A stretch of DNA of 64,000 bases from Gimesia benthica (GCF_009720525.1 NZ_CP043930.1:1-64000); one strand, 5' to 3'. Counted from the stretch's first letter, positions 37,473 through 48,175 are shown. Translations and numbers: made by a program. Notes: generated from the sequence alone by a model not told the origin.

Positions 37473-38573
37473 TTACTGCTTCAGTACCGTATCGAAGAGT
37501 TGATAGGCTTTCTGTCGTTGTTCTTCCGGGAAGTTGTGATCGCAGTCCGGGTGGTCGATGACGAGTTTGCCTTTGGCGTCCAGCAGTTCATAGATGGGCC
37601 GGGCGGCGCTCGCGCATTTGTCGACGCTTTTCCAGCGGAAGTTGGAATCGTGCAGGGGCGCGTTGACGTAGACCGGGCGGGGGGCCATGACGCCGAGCAG
37701 TTCGGTGAAATCGAAGGGGATTTCGTCGAGTCTACCGCGGTAGTCTGACATGCGGGGCATGTAGCGGATCTGGCACCAGCCTTTGCCGAAATACCAGACG
37801 CGTTCGGCGGCGTCATAATAGTCGCGATAGGAATCGAAGCCGCAGCTGCTGACGATGGCGGTGACGCGGGGATCGAAGACGGCGGTGTAGATCGCATTGT
37901 GACCGCCCAGGGAGTGTCCGATGGCGCCGACGCCCTGGCTCATATCGACTGTATCCAGGGATGCCAGCAGGTCGATGGCGCGGGAGTTGTCCCAGATGGC
38001 TTTCATCGTGCCGCTGACGAAACCGAGTTTACCCAGGTTGGGCCAGTAATTCGCGAGATGCGGATAGGCCGGTGCGATGGTGACATAGCCGCGTTCCGCG
38101 AGTTCGGCGGCGTAATTACGACCGGCGCGGCCTCCCAGTCCGAGAGCGACCTTATGGCCGACTTTGTTGTCGGTGGGATGCAGGCAGAGAACCGCGGGGA
38201 CCTTATGATCCTTGCTCGCGGTGTGAGGAATACAGAGATAGGCGGGCGTACGGGAATCGGGGCCGGACTGGTAGGTAATCAGCTTGCGCGTGTAGTTGTC
38301 GAGCTTGACCTCTTCGAGGACTTCGATGTCGAGCGGAACCCGTTGATCGTCACCCGGGAAGGGGCCCATGACCGTTTCCATGCCGCGAATGATTTCCTGC
38401 CTGCGTTGTTTCCAGTCATCCGGTGTGGTGACCTTCTGAACTTTGCCAGATCCGTCACGGTACAGGAGCAGGTCATCGGGATTGAGTCGCGGTGTTTGTG
38501 CGTGGACAGTAACCGAACAGAGGACGGGGAGCAGCAGGACGGTGAGGAATGTTTTCTTGAGGGCAGAGAGCAT
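37473..38573 (-). CDS. Secreted alpha/beta hydrolase, acetyl esterase-like
   Basis: This 366-residue protein has a signal peptide ending near VHA-QTP. The nucleophile elbow GHSLGGHNA and a late SVDKCASAARPIYELL ... DHPDCDHNFP (catalytic Asp/His region) fit the dienelactone hydrolase or acetyl-xylan esterase-like group. It probably deacetylates polysaccharides, but the substrate is unknown. Confidence 0.78.
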   Translation of the reverse strand: MLSALKKTFLTVLLLPVLCSVTVHAQTPRLNPDDLLLYRDGSGKVQKVTTPDDWKQRRQEIIRGMETVMGPFPGDDQRVPLDIEVLEEVKLDNYTRKLITYQSGPDSRTPAYLCIPHTASKDHKVPAVLCLHPTDNKVGHKVALGLGGRAGRNYAAELAERGYVTIAPAYPHLANYWPNLGKLGFVSGTMKAIWDNSRAIDLLASLDTVDMSQGVGAIGHSLGGHNAIYTAVFDPRVTAIVSSCGFDSYRDYYDAAERVWYFGKGWCQIRYMPRMSDYRGRLDEIPFDFTELLGVMAPRPVYVNAPLHDSNFRWKSVDKCASAARPIYELLDAKGKLVIDHPDCDHNFPEEQRQKAYQLFDTVLKQ

Positions 38574-38860
38574 GGATGACTCCTTGGCAGGGCAGGCGAT
38601 CTTAAGTGGCAGGAGAGACGCTGTTGTTATTTAACAAAAGTAACGTCTGGGGGCAGGTGAATCAAGCGGATTGAACGTGAGCACAGCGTCGTTTGTTGTC
38701 TGGTCAGGTCCATTCTCAAGTTTCCAATCACAATTGGCAGTGCGAAAGACGAGGGAAACTCTCTGGGCAGTGTGCGTTCAAACGGGTAAACTTGGATTTC
38801 TGATGAAATCCTTCAAACCTGTTTCCACTTTTCATTAATTCGCAATTCGAGACAAGCCCC

Positions 38861-39247
38861 ATGCTGAAGCACATCATCGAGAAACGACTGCCTTTGTTTG
38901 TTGAATTCTTCAGTTCGTTTATGCGCTACGCCTCCTATGTCCGCGAGGTCATCGTGGCCCTGCTGTTGATTCTGCTGCTGGGGGCTTTCCTGATCTGGCG
39001 GTTTGAGAACCTGAGCTTCGGCGACGCCGTCTATTTCTCGATGATTACCGGTCTGACCATCGGCTATGGTGATATTACGCCTGAGACGCCGATGGGGAAA
39101 ATCATCAGCGTGGGGATTGGCCTGGTAGGGATGATTGTCGTCGGATTAGTTATTGCGATCGCGACGCGGTCCCTGCATGAGACTGCGAAACGTCACATTG
39201 ATCTGGAACACGAAGCGTCAGGTTCAGAACATCACAAAACTACTTGA
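38861..39247 (+). CDS. Two-helix potassium channel
   Basis: This 128-residue protein has two membrane helices flanking a pore loop with selectivity filter TIGYGD. The first helix is EVIVALLLILLLGAFLIW and the last IGLVGMIVVGLVIAIA. It would form a tetrameric K+ channel. There is no cytoplasmic RCK domain. It overlaps the convergent peptidase gene by 8 bases. Confidence 0.85.
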   Translation: MLKHIIEKRLPLFVEFFSSFMRYASYVREVIVALLLILLLGAFLIWRFENLSFGDAVYFSMITGLTIGYGDITPETPMGKIISVGIGLVGMIVVGLVIAIATRSLHETAKRHIDLEHEASGSEHHKTT

Positions 39248-40352
39248 GATAGTCTTTGAGTTTGAAGTGCACGAAGGGCCGCTGGTAGGCTTCTTCCTGT
39301 TTTTCGGCATACGAGACCCAGAACTCCAGCGCGGTAGCGTCGTAGACGACATCCAGGATATTGCCCCCTTTGATGGGAATCTGACAGGCAATGTCCCGCA
39401 ATTCCTCCGCACCGATTTTGCCATAGACTTTCTGTAACGGTTGAAACGCGCCGCGTCCTTCATCCTGGTAGACCAGGTTTTTCATGACCGCCGGCGCGAG
39501 TTCATCGGCTGGATCGTTGTCTCGCCAGATCACCAGATCGGGAGCGTGCGCCAGCATTTTAACGGCCTGACGGGTGGAGCCGTCTCCGACAACATAGTGA
39601 TATTTCTTGATCCGCTTCGCCTGCTTGAAGAGATCGATGGCCTCATCCAGATTATTGGCGTCGTACATCACCTGGCGAAACAGAGTCGTAAAATGGACAC
39701 CGTTCATTTCGAAGGGATAGTCCTTGCCGGGGGAATCGCCCATTTCCGACAGCACGATGCCTTTGGCATTGATTCCCGTGTTGGCGCCGAGGAATCCGGC
39801 GAAGGTGATATTCACGTGGGGAATACCCTGCTTGGGAATGTAAACCGTGATGCAGGGAAAGTCCTGGGCGCCGAGTTCCATTGTCCAGTCAAGATTGCGT
39901 GTCTGGTAAAGGTGGCCGTCTTTCGTCGCTGCGCCCCAGGCGGCGATACCACTGCAGGAATAATCCATGACGACAGGTAACGCGTGCGCCCGTTGCAGCG
40001 TTTTCAGAGGAAGGCCAGTCCCCTCAGCGAAGCCACGGAGTTCTTCTTTGAAGCGGACATCGGTATGCGGTGCAATCGCGTTCCAGGCGGCATCAAGGCG
40101 GGCATCGGAGGCACGTTCCGGTCCGGCGGCCTGTACCCTCTGCAGCAGTGAATTGATCATCTGCGTGGCTTCTTCCCGGATCAGTTTGCCCTGCTGCAAA
40201 CCCATTTCATAGGGGGTGCCTGAGACCACGATGATGGGAATGCGATCGGCGCCGGTTCCGATGGAGGTTCGATAGCCTTCTGCCTGCAGATGACCGGCAC
40301 GAGTAAAGCAGGCGAGAGCCAGCACGATCATAACCAGGAAGCAGCGGCGCAT
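39240..40352 (-). CDS. Secreted C45-type peptidase/acyltransferase-like protein
   Basis: This 370-residue protein has a signal peptide (to LQA-EGY), then GTPYEMGLQQGKLI and the nucleophile Cys in DYSCSGIAAWG, followed by YQTRNLDW and GFLGANTGINAKGIVLSEMG. These are marks of the N-terminal-nucleophile C45 family (isopenicillin N acyltransferase-like). It hydrolyses amide bonds after self-cleavage before the Cys. The substrate is unknown. Confidence 0.82.
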   Translation of the reverse strand: MRRCFLVMIVLALACFTRAGHLQAEGYRTSIGTGADRIPIIVVSGTPYEMGLQQGKLIREEATQMINSLLQRVQAAGPERASDARLDAAWNAIAPHTDVRFKEELRGFAEGTGLPLKTLQRAHALPVVMDYSCSGIAAWGAATKDGHLYQTRNLDWTMELGAQDFPCITVYIPKQGIPHVNITFAGFLGANTGINAKGIVLSEMGDSPGKDYPFEMNGVHFTTLFRQVMYDANNLDEAIDLFKQAKRIKKYHYVVGDGSTRQAVKMLAHAPDLVIWRDNDPADELAPAVMKNLVYQDEGRGAFQPLQKVYGKIGAEELRDIACQIPIKGGNILDVVYDATALEFWVSYAEKQEEAYQRPFVHFKLKDYLK

Positions 40353-40480
40353 GATATCGTTCCCCGAGTAAGAAGTGTCAATGCATTAGGGGTCAGGCGA
40401 AGTAGAAGCACTTCGTCCCGTTTATTGTAATCGCTAACGGCAGTGATACCAGCTTTCTCTGGCACCGCGGCTCAATAATG

Positions 40481-40543
40481 TACCGCCCCGGAACGTTCCA
40501 GATTCGTCCTAATCTCTCACCTGAAAGAGGATCCGGGGCGGTA
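40481..40543. repeat. 12-bp perfect inverted repeat, 39-base loop
   Basis: TACCGCCCCGGA (40481-40492) pairs with TCCGGGGCGGTA (40532-40543). It lies between lpxA and the C45 gene. No T run follows, so a simple terminator is unlikely. Confidence 0.55.
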
Positions 40544-40629
40544 TCCCGCTACCGCACATTGACTTTCATCTGCTCCTGCCTGTTTCCACAAGAGTTTCGC
40601 AAATAGTTACTCACAAAATCGAAGAGGGA

Positions 40630-41466
40630 TTACTCAGCGAGCGGGGGATGCTGTACCGGGGGGACCAGGTTTTTCCGGGAGCGTGATTTTTTGCCTCGAA
40701 AGCGACAGAAGCCCCGTTGTGTGTCCACCTGGAAGAATTCCACGAACTGGCGTCCCAGATCGGTCAGAGCCAGTTCTTCAGCCAGCTCAAGGGAGCGTGA
40801 GTGGGACATTCCTGAACGACAGATGACTCGAAACAGATTTTTCAGGTCCTGCTGCTCTGCGTTTGAAATCCCCCGCCGGGCCAGGCCGACGGCATTCAGG
40901 CCGATGATTTCGCCCTGGTGATCCGTCATCGTGAAGGGGGGGACATCGCGGCTGATCATGGCAACGCCTCCCAGCATGGCGAGTTGTCCGACGCGTACAA
41001 ACTGATGAATGCCGACATTGCCGGAAATGATTGCCTGGGATCCGATCTGCACGTGACCGCCGAGCAGGGCACCGCTGACGAGTGTGACTTCATCCGCCAG
41101 AATGCAGTCGTGGGCCACGTGGGAACAGGTCATCAGGTGGCACTCGTTGCCGATAATTGTCGTCGCCTGTTCGATACTGGCCCGGTGGATGGTGACCGAC
41201 TCACGGATTACACAGCCCTGGCCAATGCGGCAGTAGCTGATCGCCCCGGTATATTTTCGGTCCTGGGGAACATCGCCGATAACGGCGTGTGCATGTATTT
41301 CACATTCGGGGCCGATGTCGGTATTTCCCATGACGACAACGGACGGTCCCAGGTGACAGTGAGCGCCGATGCGCACCGGGCCCTCAATGACGACGTGGGG
41401 GCCGATGTCACACGTAGGGTGAACGACGGCATCGGGATGGATGTAAGCAGTAGGATGGACGCGCAT
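40630..41466 (-). CDS. lpxA: UDP-N-acetylglucosamine O-acyltransferase
   Basis: ATG 41466 (MRVHPTAYIHPDAVVHP) is the conserved family start. The protein is a left-handed beta-helix of hexapeptide repeats, with GNECHLMTCSHVAHDC (catalytic His) and the NAVGLARRGIS motif. LpxA carries out the first step of lipid A synthesis, which supports a Gram-negative-type outer membrane. The last 25 residues are basic. Confidence 0.9.
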   Translation of the reverse strand: MRVHPTAYIHPDAVVHPTCDIGPHVVIEGPVRIGAHCHLGPSVVVMGNTDIGPECEIHAHAVIGDVPQDRKYTGAISYCRIGQGCVIRESVTIHRASIEQATTIIGNECHLMTCSHVAHDCILADEVTLVSGALLGGHVQIGSQAIISGNVGIHQFVRVGQLAMLGGVAMISRDVPPFTMTDHQGEIIGLNAVGLARRGISNAEQQDLKNLFRVICRSGMSHSRSLELAEELALTDLGRQFVEFFQVDTQRGFCRFRGKKSRSRKNLVPPVQHPPLAE

Positions 41467-41553
41467 TGAAATCCTCATTACAGGCTGACAGCGCACCACA
41501 CCGGGCTGTCAGGGAAAACGGTACTGAGCTGAAAACGAAATGCGGTTCATTGC

Positions 41554-41991
41554 TTAACAATGAAAATGCGCAATTCCGCTCTGGCTCAGTTTTCCAAATG
41601 AGAAATTCAGAAAGGGGAGGCAGGAGGAACGATCCGCAGTGCGGGCCAGGCAGGCAATGCTGCGTTCCGGGGGCATACAGAACAGCGTGCCCCAGGCATC
41701 CGCTGGATTCCAGAGACACAGTTTGAGCGGTTGTCCCTGTGACGTGTAGGGCGAACCAAAGACCGAACTGGAGCCCTCTTCCGGATCCACATCGAGGGGA
41801 CCGTCGTCGTAATCATCCGGCAGATCGCAGCCGAGCAGGATGAAATCGAGGTCGAATGAGTGGTTGAGCACCTCAAAATGGAGGGACGCGGTCTGTCCAC
41901 TGGCAAGGTTGTCACCGTCGCAGACCGGGAACGGGGCATGTACCGTGGTTGCCACCATCCAGATCATCGCGAAATTACGCAGCCAGTTCAT
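41554..41991 (-). CDS. Hypothetical secreted protein
   Basis: From ATG 41991 (MNWLRNFAMIWMVATTVHA) this is about 145 residues with a signal peptide. It has an acidic stretch (DLPDDYDDGPLDVDPEEG) and CLWNPADAWGTLFCMPPERS. No family is recognised. Confidence 0.55.
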   Translation of the reverse strand: MNWLRNFAMIWMVATTVHAPFPVCDGDNLASGQTASLHFEVLNHSFDLDFILLGCDLPDDYDDGPLDVDPEEGSSSVFGSPYTSQGQPLKLCLWNPADAWGTLFCMPPERSIACLARTADRSSCLPFLNFSFGKLSQSGIAHFHC

Positions 41992-42077
41992 TGAGGCATT
42001 TTCCTTCCAAGAAACAGCATGAACTATCTTGGAGGGAGTTCCCTTTGTCAAGGGTGGATGCCGGAATGTAGCCCGGT

Positions 42078-43046
42078 TCAGAGCAGGGCACTACGGATGA
42101 GCCACCAGGTGTAGCCAATGTAACAGGCCAGGAGTAGTGCACCTTCGTAGCGATTGATGCGTCCCGGGCCACCCCAGCCGCGTCCCAGAATGAACAGGGA
42201 GAAGGTCAACGCCAGCATGACCATCACGTCGCGGGAAAAGACTTCTCCATTCACGGAAATCGGGTGAATTACTCCGGCGAGGCCGACCACAGCCAATGTG
42301 TTGAACATGTTGGAGCCGATCACATTGCCGACGGCGATGTCAAATTCCCCTTTGCGGGTGGCGATGATCGAAGAAGCCAGTTCGGGCAGTGAAGTGCCTG
42401 CGGCCACGATCGTCAGGCCGATAACCAGATCGCTCACGCCAAAGTAGCGGGCCAGGAAGACAGCCCCCCAGACCAGCATCCGGGAACTGACGACCAGCAG
42501 TACCAGTCCGACGAGCAGCCAGATTACGGCGCTGCGGATGGGCATGGTATGACTGGAGAGTTCACGTTCCATTTCAGCTTCGAGTTCGTCGGTCGGATTA
42601 CGGACGGCCTGCCAGATAGTCCAGCCCATCAGAAAGGCAAAGACCGACAAGAGGACAATTGCATCCAGACGGCTGATGTGTCCATCCCAGATCTGCCAGG
42701 CAGAGAGCAGGGTACAACCACCCAGAACGGGTAATTCCTTACGTAGGATCTTGGAGTGCACCGTCAGTGGATTAATGAGTGCCGTCAGACCGAGGATCAG
42801 GGCGATATTGGTAATATTCGAACCGTAAGCATTCCCGAGTGCGACGCCGGCGTTTCCTTCGGAGGCGGAGATGACCGAGACCACCATTTCCGGCAGCGAA
42901 GTACCAAAGCCGACAACTACCATGCCGATCAACAGGGGCGACATGCCGAAATAGCGTGACGTCACTGCAGCACCATCGATGAAGCGGTCTGTACTCCAGA
43001 TCAATAATGCGAGTCCGGCGATGATCGCGATAAAGGCAAGCAACAT
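42078..43046 (-). CDS. CaCA-family sodium/calcium exchanger
   Basis: This 322-residue, 10-helix exchanger has two inverted alpha repeats: VVGFGTSLPEMVVSVISA with GNAYGSNITNIALILG, and VAAGTSLPELASSIIA with GNVIGSNMFNTLAVVG. It matches the YrbG-like group. It exchanges Ca2+ or another cation for Na+ or H+. Confidence 0.9.
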   Translation of the reverse strand: MLLAFIAIIAGLALLIWSTDRFIDGAAVTSRYFGMSPLLIGMVVVGFGTSLPEMVVSVISASEGNAGVALGNAYGSNITNIALILGLTALINPLTVHSKILRKELPVLGGCTLLSAWQIWDGHISRLDAIVLLSVFAFLMGWTIWQAVRNPTDELEAEMERELSSHTMPIRSAVIWLLVGLVLLVVSSRMLVWGAVFLARYFGVSDLVIGLTIVAAGTSLPELASSIIATRKGEFDIAVGNVIGSNMFNTLAVVGLAGVIHPISVNGEVFSRDVMVMLALTFSLFILGRGWGGPGRINRYEGALLLACYIGYTWWLIRSALL

Positions 43047-43326
43047 GATCAGGCCTGTATAAATCCTTAGCTCTTGTCTGTGGTATTTAGTGGGAACGGG
43101 AGTCTGGTTCTAACCAATCTGCCGTGGATTTTCCAGAGGACGTGGCGTTCAGAAAAAAATAATGGAAAATATGTGAGGATCGCGCGGGGCACATTTGCGA
43201 AAGCATGCGGGAAACGGACAATAGGGGGAATGTTTTTCAACAAGTGCTCAGAGAGTGTGAAAAACAGCATGTGCAATCAACTTTGAGTTTATCTGCTGCG
43301 AAAGTCCAGGACACCCCTCGGGTGTA

Positions 43327-44769
43327 TTGACCGTGATCACAAAAAAATCAACCCGGCCGGACGGTTCTTCAGTCTCCCGGTATCAAGGGTCGGGCGTGCG
43401 ACACGCGATGACTCCCAATCGGTGGCTGGCCCCCGCGGAACTCTTTCTCAGTTCCTTCATCGCACTCATCATCCTGGGATCCCTCGGGCTGAAATTCCTG
43501 CCGGGCATCTACCAGGGAGAACCCCTGAACTGGACCGATGCGATCTTTACGTCCACCAGTGCCGTCTGTGTGACGGGACTGATTGTCGTCGATACGGCTA
43601 CGTACTTCACCCTGCGGGGCCAGGCGCTGATTCTGCTGCTGATTCAGCTGGGTGGTCTGGGGATGCTGATTCTGACCAGTGTGATCATCACCGCGCTGGG
43701 GAGAAAAATCTCGCTGAACCTGGAATCGGTGACCGCGGATTCCCGTAAACTGATCCCGCAGGTCTCGGCGCGGCTGCTGATCACTAACATTCTGAAATTT
43801 ACTTTTCTGATTGAAGCGGCCGGAGCATTCTTACTGTATTGTATGTGGGTGCCCCGCCTGGGCTGGAAGGGGGCTGCCTGGCCCGCGGTATTTCATTCCG
43901 TGAGTGCCTTCTGTAATGCGGGCTTTTCGACGAACAGCAATTCGCTGATCAACTATCAGGATTCTCCCGGAACACTGCTGGTGATTTCGGTCCTGATCAT
44001 TCTGGGTGGGCTCGGCTTCGTAACGATGCAGGAATTGAATCTGCGGTTTGCCCAACGTCAGCAGTCGCTGCCCCGGATCAAGCGTCTGTCCGTGCACAGT
44101 CAGCTGGTGTTGTGGACTTCCTTTATTCTGATTCTCGGCGGCTGGTTGTTGTTTGCCGGCTTTGAATGGAACGGTCTGCTGGCTGAGATGTCTCTGACAG
44201 ATAAGCTGTCTAACTCGCTGTTTCTAAGCGTCACGCCCCGGACAGCGGGGTTCAACTCGATCGACTACGAGCAGGCGACCGACAGTACGAACCTGTTGAC
44301 GATGATCCTGATGATGATTGGCGGCTCCCCCAGTTCGACGGCCGGCGGGTTGAAAACGACCACCTTTGCACTACTGGGACTGCTGGCCTGGTCCAAACTG
44401 CGTTCGCAGACGACAACCACATTCGCCAGCCGCTCGATTCCGGACGAAACCATTCAGCGGGGTACCGGCTTATTTGTGATCTCCACATCGGTGGTCGTCA
44501 CAGGGGTCTTCCTGATGTCGTCGATTGGTGATTTCCGGGGATACGAGCAGCGATTCCTGGTACGGCTGTTTGAAACGATCAGTGCGTTTAATACCGTAGG
44601 GCTTTCGATGGGCCTGACCGATTCGCTGTCGTTACCTTCGCGGTGGGTGCTGATATTTTTGATGTTTGCGGGGCGAACCGGACCTCTGGTGATCGCATCC
44701 GCGTTGATTGTGCGCCTGGCACATCGCAGTAAATTCCGACTGGCCTACGAAGATGTCATCGTGGGTTAG
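43327..44769 (+). CDS. ktrB: TrkH/KtrB-family potassium uptake membrane subunit
   Basis: This 480-residue protein has four MPM repeats with pore loops such as [36 protein letters not shown] and [13 protein letters not shown]. It forms the ion path. GTG 43333 is an alternative start. The RCK subunit gene starts 47 bases downstream, so the two form one operon. Confidence 0.88.
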   Translation: MTVITKKSTRPDGSSVSRYQGSGVRHAMTPNRWLAPAELFLSSFIALIILGSLGLKFLPGIYQGEPLNWTDAIFTSTSAVCVTGLIVVDTATYFTLRGQALILLLIQLGGLGMLILTSVIITALGRKISLNLESVTADSRKLIPQVSARLLITNILKFTFLIEAAGAFLLYCMWVPRLGWKGAAWPAVFHSVSAFCNAGFSTNSNSLINYQDSPGTLLVISVLIILGGLGFVTMQELNLRFAQRQQSLPRIKRLSVHSQLVLWTSFILILGGWLLFAGFEWNGLLAEMSLTDKLSNSLFLSVTPRTAGFNSIDYEQATDSTNLLTMILMMIGGSPSSTAGGLKTTTFALLGLLAWSKLRSQTTTTFASRSIPDETIQRGTGLFVISTSVVVTGVFLMSSIGDFRGYEQRFLVRLFETISAFNTVGLSMGLTDSLSLPSRWVLIFLMFAGRTGPLVIASALIVRLAHRSKFRLAYEDVIVG

Positions 44770-44816
44770 TAATCGTATTTTAATTGTGAACTGAACATAA
44801 AGAGCAGGGTTTTGCC

Positions 44817-45473
44817 ATGAAACGTTTTGTGGTCATCGGACTGGGTAACTTCGGATTCTCCGTGGCACGCACCCTCTATGAAGGGGGGCATGACGTGATC
44901 GCCATCGATCTCAACGAAACGCTGGTCGACCGGCTGGCGTCGCTGATTTCGCACGCGGTGGTCGGCGATGGAACCGACCTCGATACGCTGGTGCGCATCA
45001 GTGCCAAAGAGGCGGACGCGGCCATCGTGTCGACCGGAGATGACATTACCGCCAGCATCCTGGCCACGATGGCGCTGCACGATCTGAAAATCAAGGACAT
45101 CTATGTGAAAGTCGTGTCGAATGATCATGCTCGCGTGATGGACCGCATCGGCGTGACTGATATCGTCTTTCCCGAACGTGATTCCGCGATCAGCCTGGCA
45201 ACCCGCATGACCGGCTCCGCACTCCTGAACTACGTCAAACTGGGGAAAGGCTTCAGCCTGCAGGAGATGGGTGTACCCAACGACTGGATGGGGAAATCGA
45301 TCCGCGAGCTCAAGCTGCGGCAGGAATACGATATTACCATCGTCGCCGTCCACGATATTCTCACGGATAAGATCATCGCCTCGCCCGATCCGGACAAACT
45401 GTTGAATGACACGGATACGCTGCTGGTCGCCGGCGAAGACAAGATTCTGGATCAGATCGCCAATATTTCCTGA
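44817..45473 (+). CDS. ktrA: KtrA/TrkA-type RCK regulatory subunit
   Basis: This 218-residue protein has one RCK_N Rossmann domain ([15 protein letters not shown], with Asp at IAIDLNE) and one RCK_C domain. The single-copy layout matches KtrA rather than the doubled TrkA. It binds nucleotides and gates KtrB. Confidence 0.9.
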   Translation: MKRFVVIGLGNFGFSVARTLYEGGHDVIAIDLNETLVDRLASLISHAVVGDGTDLDTLVRISAKEADAAIVSTGDDITASILATMALHDLKIKDIYVKVVSNDHARVMDRIGVTDIVFPERDSAISLATRMTGSALLNYVKLGKGFSLQEMGVPNDWMGKSIRELKLRQEYDITIVAVHDILTDKIIASPDPDKLLNDTDTLLVAGEDKILDQIANIS

Positions 45474-45591
45474 TCCGTGGCGTGTTCCCCTCATGGGTCG
45501 GAATACCGAAACCACGTAGCGATCGTTGTGCGCAGGTACGGCTGCCTCCTGAGAGTCCCCTCGGAAACCCTGTCGCGACAACATTTGTCTT

Positions 45592-45626
45592 GACAACTAT
45601 TGTTGAAACGCGCATTAATTCAGATT
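45592..45626 (+). promoter_or_regulatory. Promoter/operator of the MarR gene
   Basis: TTGACA at 45592-45597 overlaps CAAC-TAT-TGTTG-like dyad symmetry, followed by CATTAAT. This would suit autoregulation by the MarR protein that starts at 45627. Confidence 0.4.
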
Positions 45627-46127
45627 ATGAATCCACGAGCCAGCCAAACCGAATCGCAGCGTGTGAGCTTTGACTCACCGGAACAAGAGGTCTTCCTGCA
45701 GCTCTGGCGGACGTATGACTGCCTGAAGGTGCTGGAAGAGTCGCTGTTTGTCCAATTTGAACTTTCTCCGCAACAGTACAACGTTTTGCGGCTGTTACAG
45801 ATGGCAGCCCCTGAAACGGTACAGACCATGGAGCTGGGCCGCCGGCTGATTTCCCGCTGTCCGGATACCACCCGCATGCTGGACCGCCTTGAGAAACGGG
45901 GCCTGGTGCAGCGCAGTCGGTTACCCGAAAACCGCCGCGTGGTGGAGGTGGCCATTACGGAGGAGGGGCAGACCCTGCTCAAACGGATGGAGAAAGCGGT
46001 CGTGCAGATGCATGGGCAACAGCTGGGGCATTTGAGTGACAGCGAACAGCAACGGCTGATTCGGCTGCTCCAGAAAGCACGTGCGCCGCATGAGGATGCC
46101 AGTTGCGACTGGCTGGATTCGCTGTAG
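45627..46127 (+). CDS. MarR-family transcriptional regulator
   Basis: ATG 45627 (MNPRASQTESQR) gives 166 residues; an upstream TTG at 45600 lies inside the promoter-like region. It is a winged helix-turn-helix: LSPQQYNVLRLLQM, MELGRRLISRCPDTTRMLDRLEKRGLVQRS and the wing PENRRVVEVAITEEG. It lies just upstream of the TauE/SafE gene, which may be its target. Confidence 0.85.
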   Translation: MNPRASQTESQRVSFDSPEQEVFLQLWRTYDCLKVLEESLFVQFELSPQQYNVLRLLQMAAPETVQTMELGRRLISRCPDTTRMLDRLEKRGLVQRSRLPENRRVVEVAITEEGQTLLKRMEKAVVQMHGQQLGHLSDSEQQRLIRLLQKARAPHEDASCDWLDSL

Positions 46128-46181
46128 TATTTCCTGCCGACTGGGGCCTGCCAGTCAGATCACGTTTTATGAGACAGCCAG

Positions 46182-47257
46182 ATGAAAGGTCAGAGTTCCG
46201 CTTCTCCGTTACGCCCACTGTGGCCGTTTTGTTTGTGGCTGGTCCTGTTTTATGCAGTCTGGCTGACGGTGGTTCTGCTGACTGATGGCTGGGAAACACT
46301 GCGTGCTCACTGGCCGATCGCCGTATCGATGGCGCTGGGTTCTTATATCGCCGGTTCGACCCCGATGGGGGCGGCACTGTCGGTTTTCCGGTACTGGTCC
46401 TGTTTTTTGATATGCCCGGTTCCCTGGGACGGAATTTTGGTCTGGCTGTCCAGTCGGTGGGGATGGTTTCGGCCAGCATTTATATTCTCTCGGCTCGACG
46501 TCCGCTCGACTGGGGATTGCTGAAACCGGCGCTGGCGGGCGCCCTGGTGGGAACACCACTGGGTGCTGCATTGATTGCTCCCTTTGTTCCGGACCTGTGG
46601 GTCAAGCTGACGTTCGCGGTGGTCTGGTGCAGTTTCGGTATCATGCATCTGGTAAAGCTGAAAGAACTGGTGGCCGCCGAGGGAGTCAGTGACCGCTGGC
46701 GGCGCTACGATACTCCGCTGGGACTGACCGTCGGTTTTACGGGGGGCATCGTGGCCTCGATTACCGGCGTGGGGATTGACATGATGGTCTATGCGACGCT
46801 GGTGCTGCTGTATCGGGCCGATCTGAAGGTCGCGATTCCGACCTCGGTGCTGCTCATGGCGTTTACCTCAGTTGTGGGGATTTCTGCGAACCTGCTGCTG
46901 TCACGGTTCCATCCCGGTCTGTATCACATGGATCCGGAAGTGTATGCCAACTGGCTGGCCGCGGCTCCGATTGTCGCCCTGGGAGCGCCCTTTGGTGCGC
47001 TGGTGGTGAATCTGATTTCCCGCACGCCGACGCTGCTACTGGTGTCGTTGCTGTGTATCGTGCAGTTCGTGTGGACGATCATGCATGAGCGGGTGACCGG
47101 TGTGGCCCTGCTGGCGGCACTGGGGAGCGTCCTCGCGATGAATGCCCTGTTTCATGTTCTGTACCGGTGCGGGCGCGGGGAGGCGTCCCTGGATCGTCCG
47201 GGTCTGGCTGCGGGATTGCCGCCGGTGGAACTGGTGGGGGATGAGCGGGGGGAGTGA
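46182..47257 (+). CDS. TSUP (TauE/SafE) family exporter, one frameshift
   Basis: This membrane protein has about eight helices. The frame from 46182 (MKGQSSASPL) and the frame from GGTVGFPVLVLFFDMPGSLG onward join if one G is added to the G run near 46367, giving the family GG-x-GFP motif. GFTGGIVASITGVGIDMM is the second repeat. It may export sulfite, sulfonates or organic acids. The MarR-type gene lies 54 bases upstream. Confidence 0.82.
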
Positions 47258-47290
47258 ACTGGCTGCGCTCCAGTTCATTGTAAGATTACC

Positions 47291-47345
47291 CTGACAATTT
47301 CCTGCTCGCTGTGCTCGGCCCGAATTGCATTCGGGCTCACCCGAT
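47291..47345. repeat. Dispersed palindromic repeat, copy 2
   Basis: TTTCCTGCTCGCTGTGCTCGG then GCCCGAATTGCATTCGGGC, nearly identical to 37388-37436, plus TCACCCGATG. Confidence 0.75.
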
Positions 47346-47582
47346 GTTTCCTGCTATGGACCAGATCGCGTTTCTTAATTCAAAGCGGGCCCTTTCCCGA
47401 AACGCCTAACCGGGGCTAACGCCCTGCGGCTAATTTGGTTTTTCTACTGGCGTGTTCTCTTCACAAGAGGATAGTTCAGTGCTGCCCGGTTTTTATCTGG
47501 TGTGGCTCGCGCCGCTGCTTACGATTCATTGTTACCGTCATGGCACCTTGCTGCGCGGTGGTTTTCTGGACTGCAGGTTTGC

Positions 47583-47640
47583 CCTGACCATTTCTTGCCC
47601 GCGTTGCTCGCCTCGAATTGCATTCGGGGTTACCCGATGA
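47583..47640. repeat. Dispersed palindromic repeat, diverged copy 3
   Basis: TTTCTTGCCCGCGTTGCTCG, then CTCGAATTGCATTCGGGGTTACCCGATG. The palindrome core and flanks are kept with several substitutions. Confidence 0.65.
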
Positions 47641-48115
47641 TTTGTGTGGGATGCTGCTGGCAGATTCGTAGATCTAATTGCTAATGATTGGAGTTATTGT
47701 TTTGCATGGTTTCGTATTTTGTGGAAGGGCGTGGGGAGGTCAAGGGGTTTTGACTTTTGAAATGACTTTCAGACCTGCTGAATGTGCAGTGAGTCTGCTG
47801 CGAGTTGCTTTGAATATGCTCCGAAATGATTTGAAATTTGACGAGACAACGGGAACCGGTGGCGGATGTTCCGGTGTAGAGGGGGTGAAAATCGACGGCG
47901 ATTCAGGTGCTGATGAGTCGCTTGTTCCGGATTTCCAGTGCACGCATCGTCCGCCTCGCGCGCGAAGCACAATTGCAATACTTTACGATTCGGAAAGCGG
48001 GGATCAAGGTCAGTCTATGCAGTCCTGTGCACTGAACGAAACAGGTAAAAACGGGAAAGTAGAGATATTTTCCACAGGGAAACAACGGGAATGGGAGTTG
48101 ATGATGAAGCGCATC

Positions 48116-48152
48116 AAAAAAGAGAGTGAACCTGCGATGCGGTTCACTCTCT
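48116..48152 (-). terminator. Terminator of the epimerase gene
   Basis: AGAGAGTGAACC pairs with GGTTCACTCTCT, and on the minus strand a six-T run follows. Confidence 0.85.
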
Positions 48153-48175
48153 GTGAGCATATTGTCGGGGCGGGC

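Larger units (their letters stand above)
47258..48115. other. Gene-poor intergenic stretch with repeats
   Basis: About 850 bases hold two copies of the dispersed palindromic repeat. Open frames here lack ribosome sites and recognisable products and are not called. The stretch looks like a decayed or repeat-filled spacer. Confidence 0.5.
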
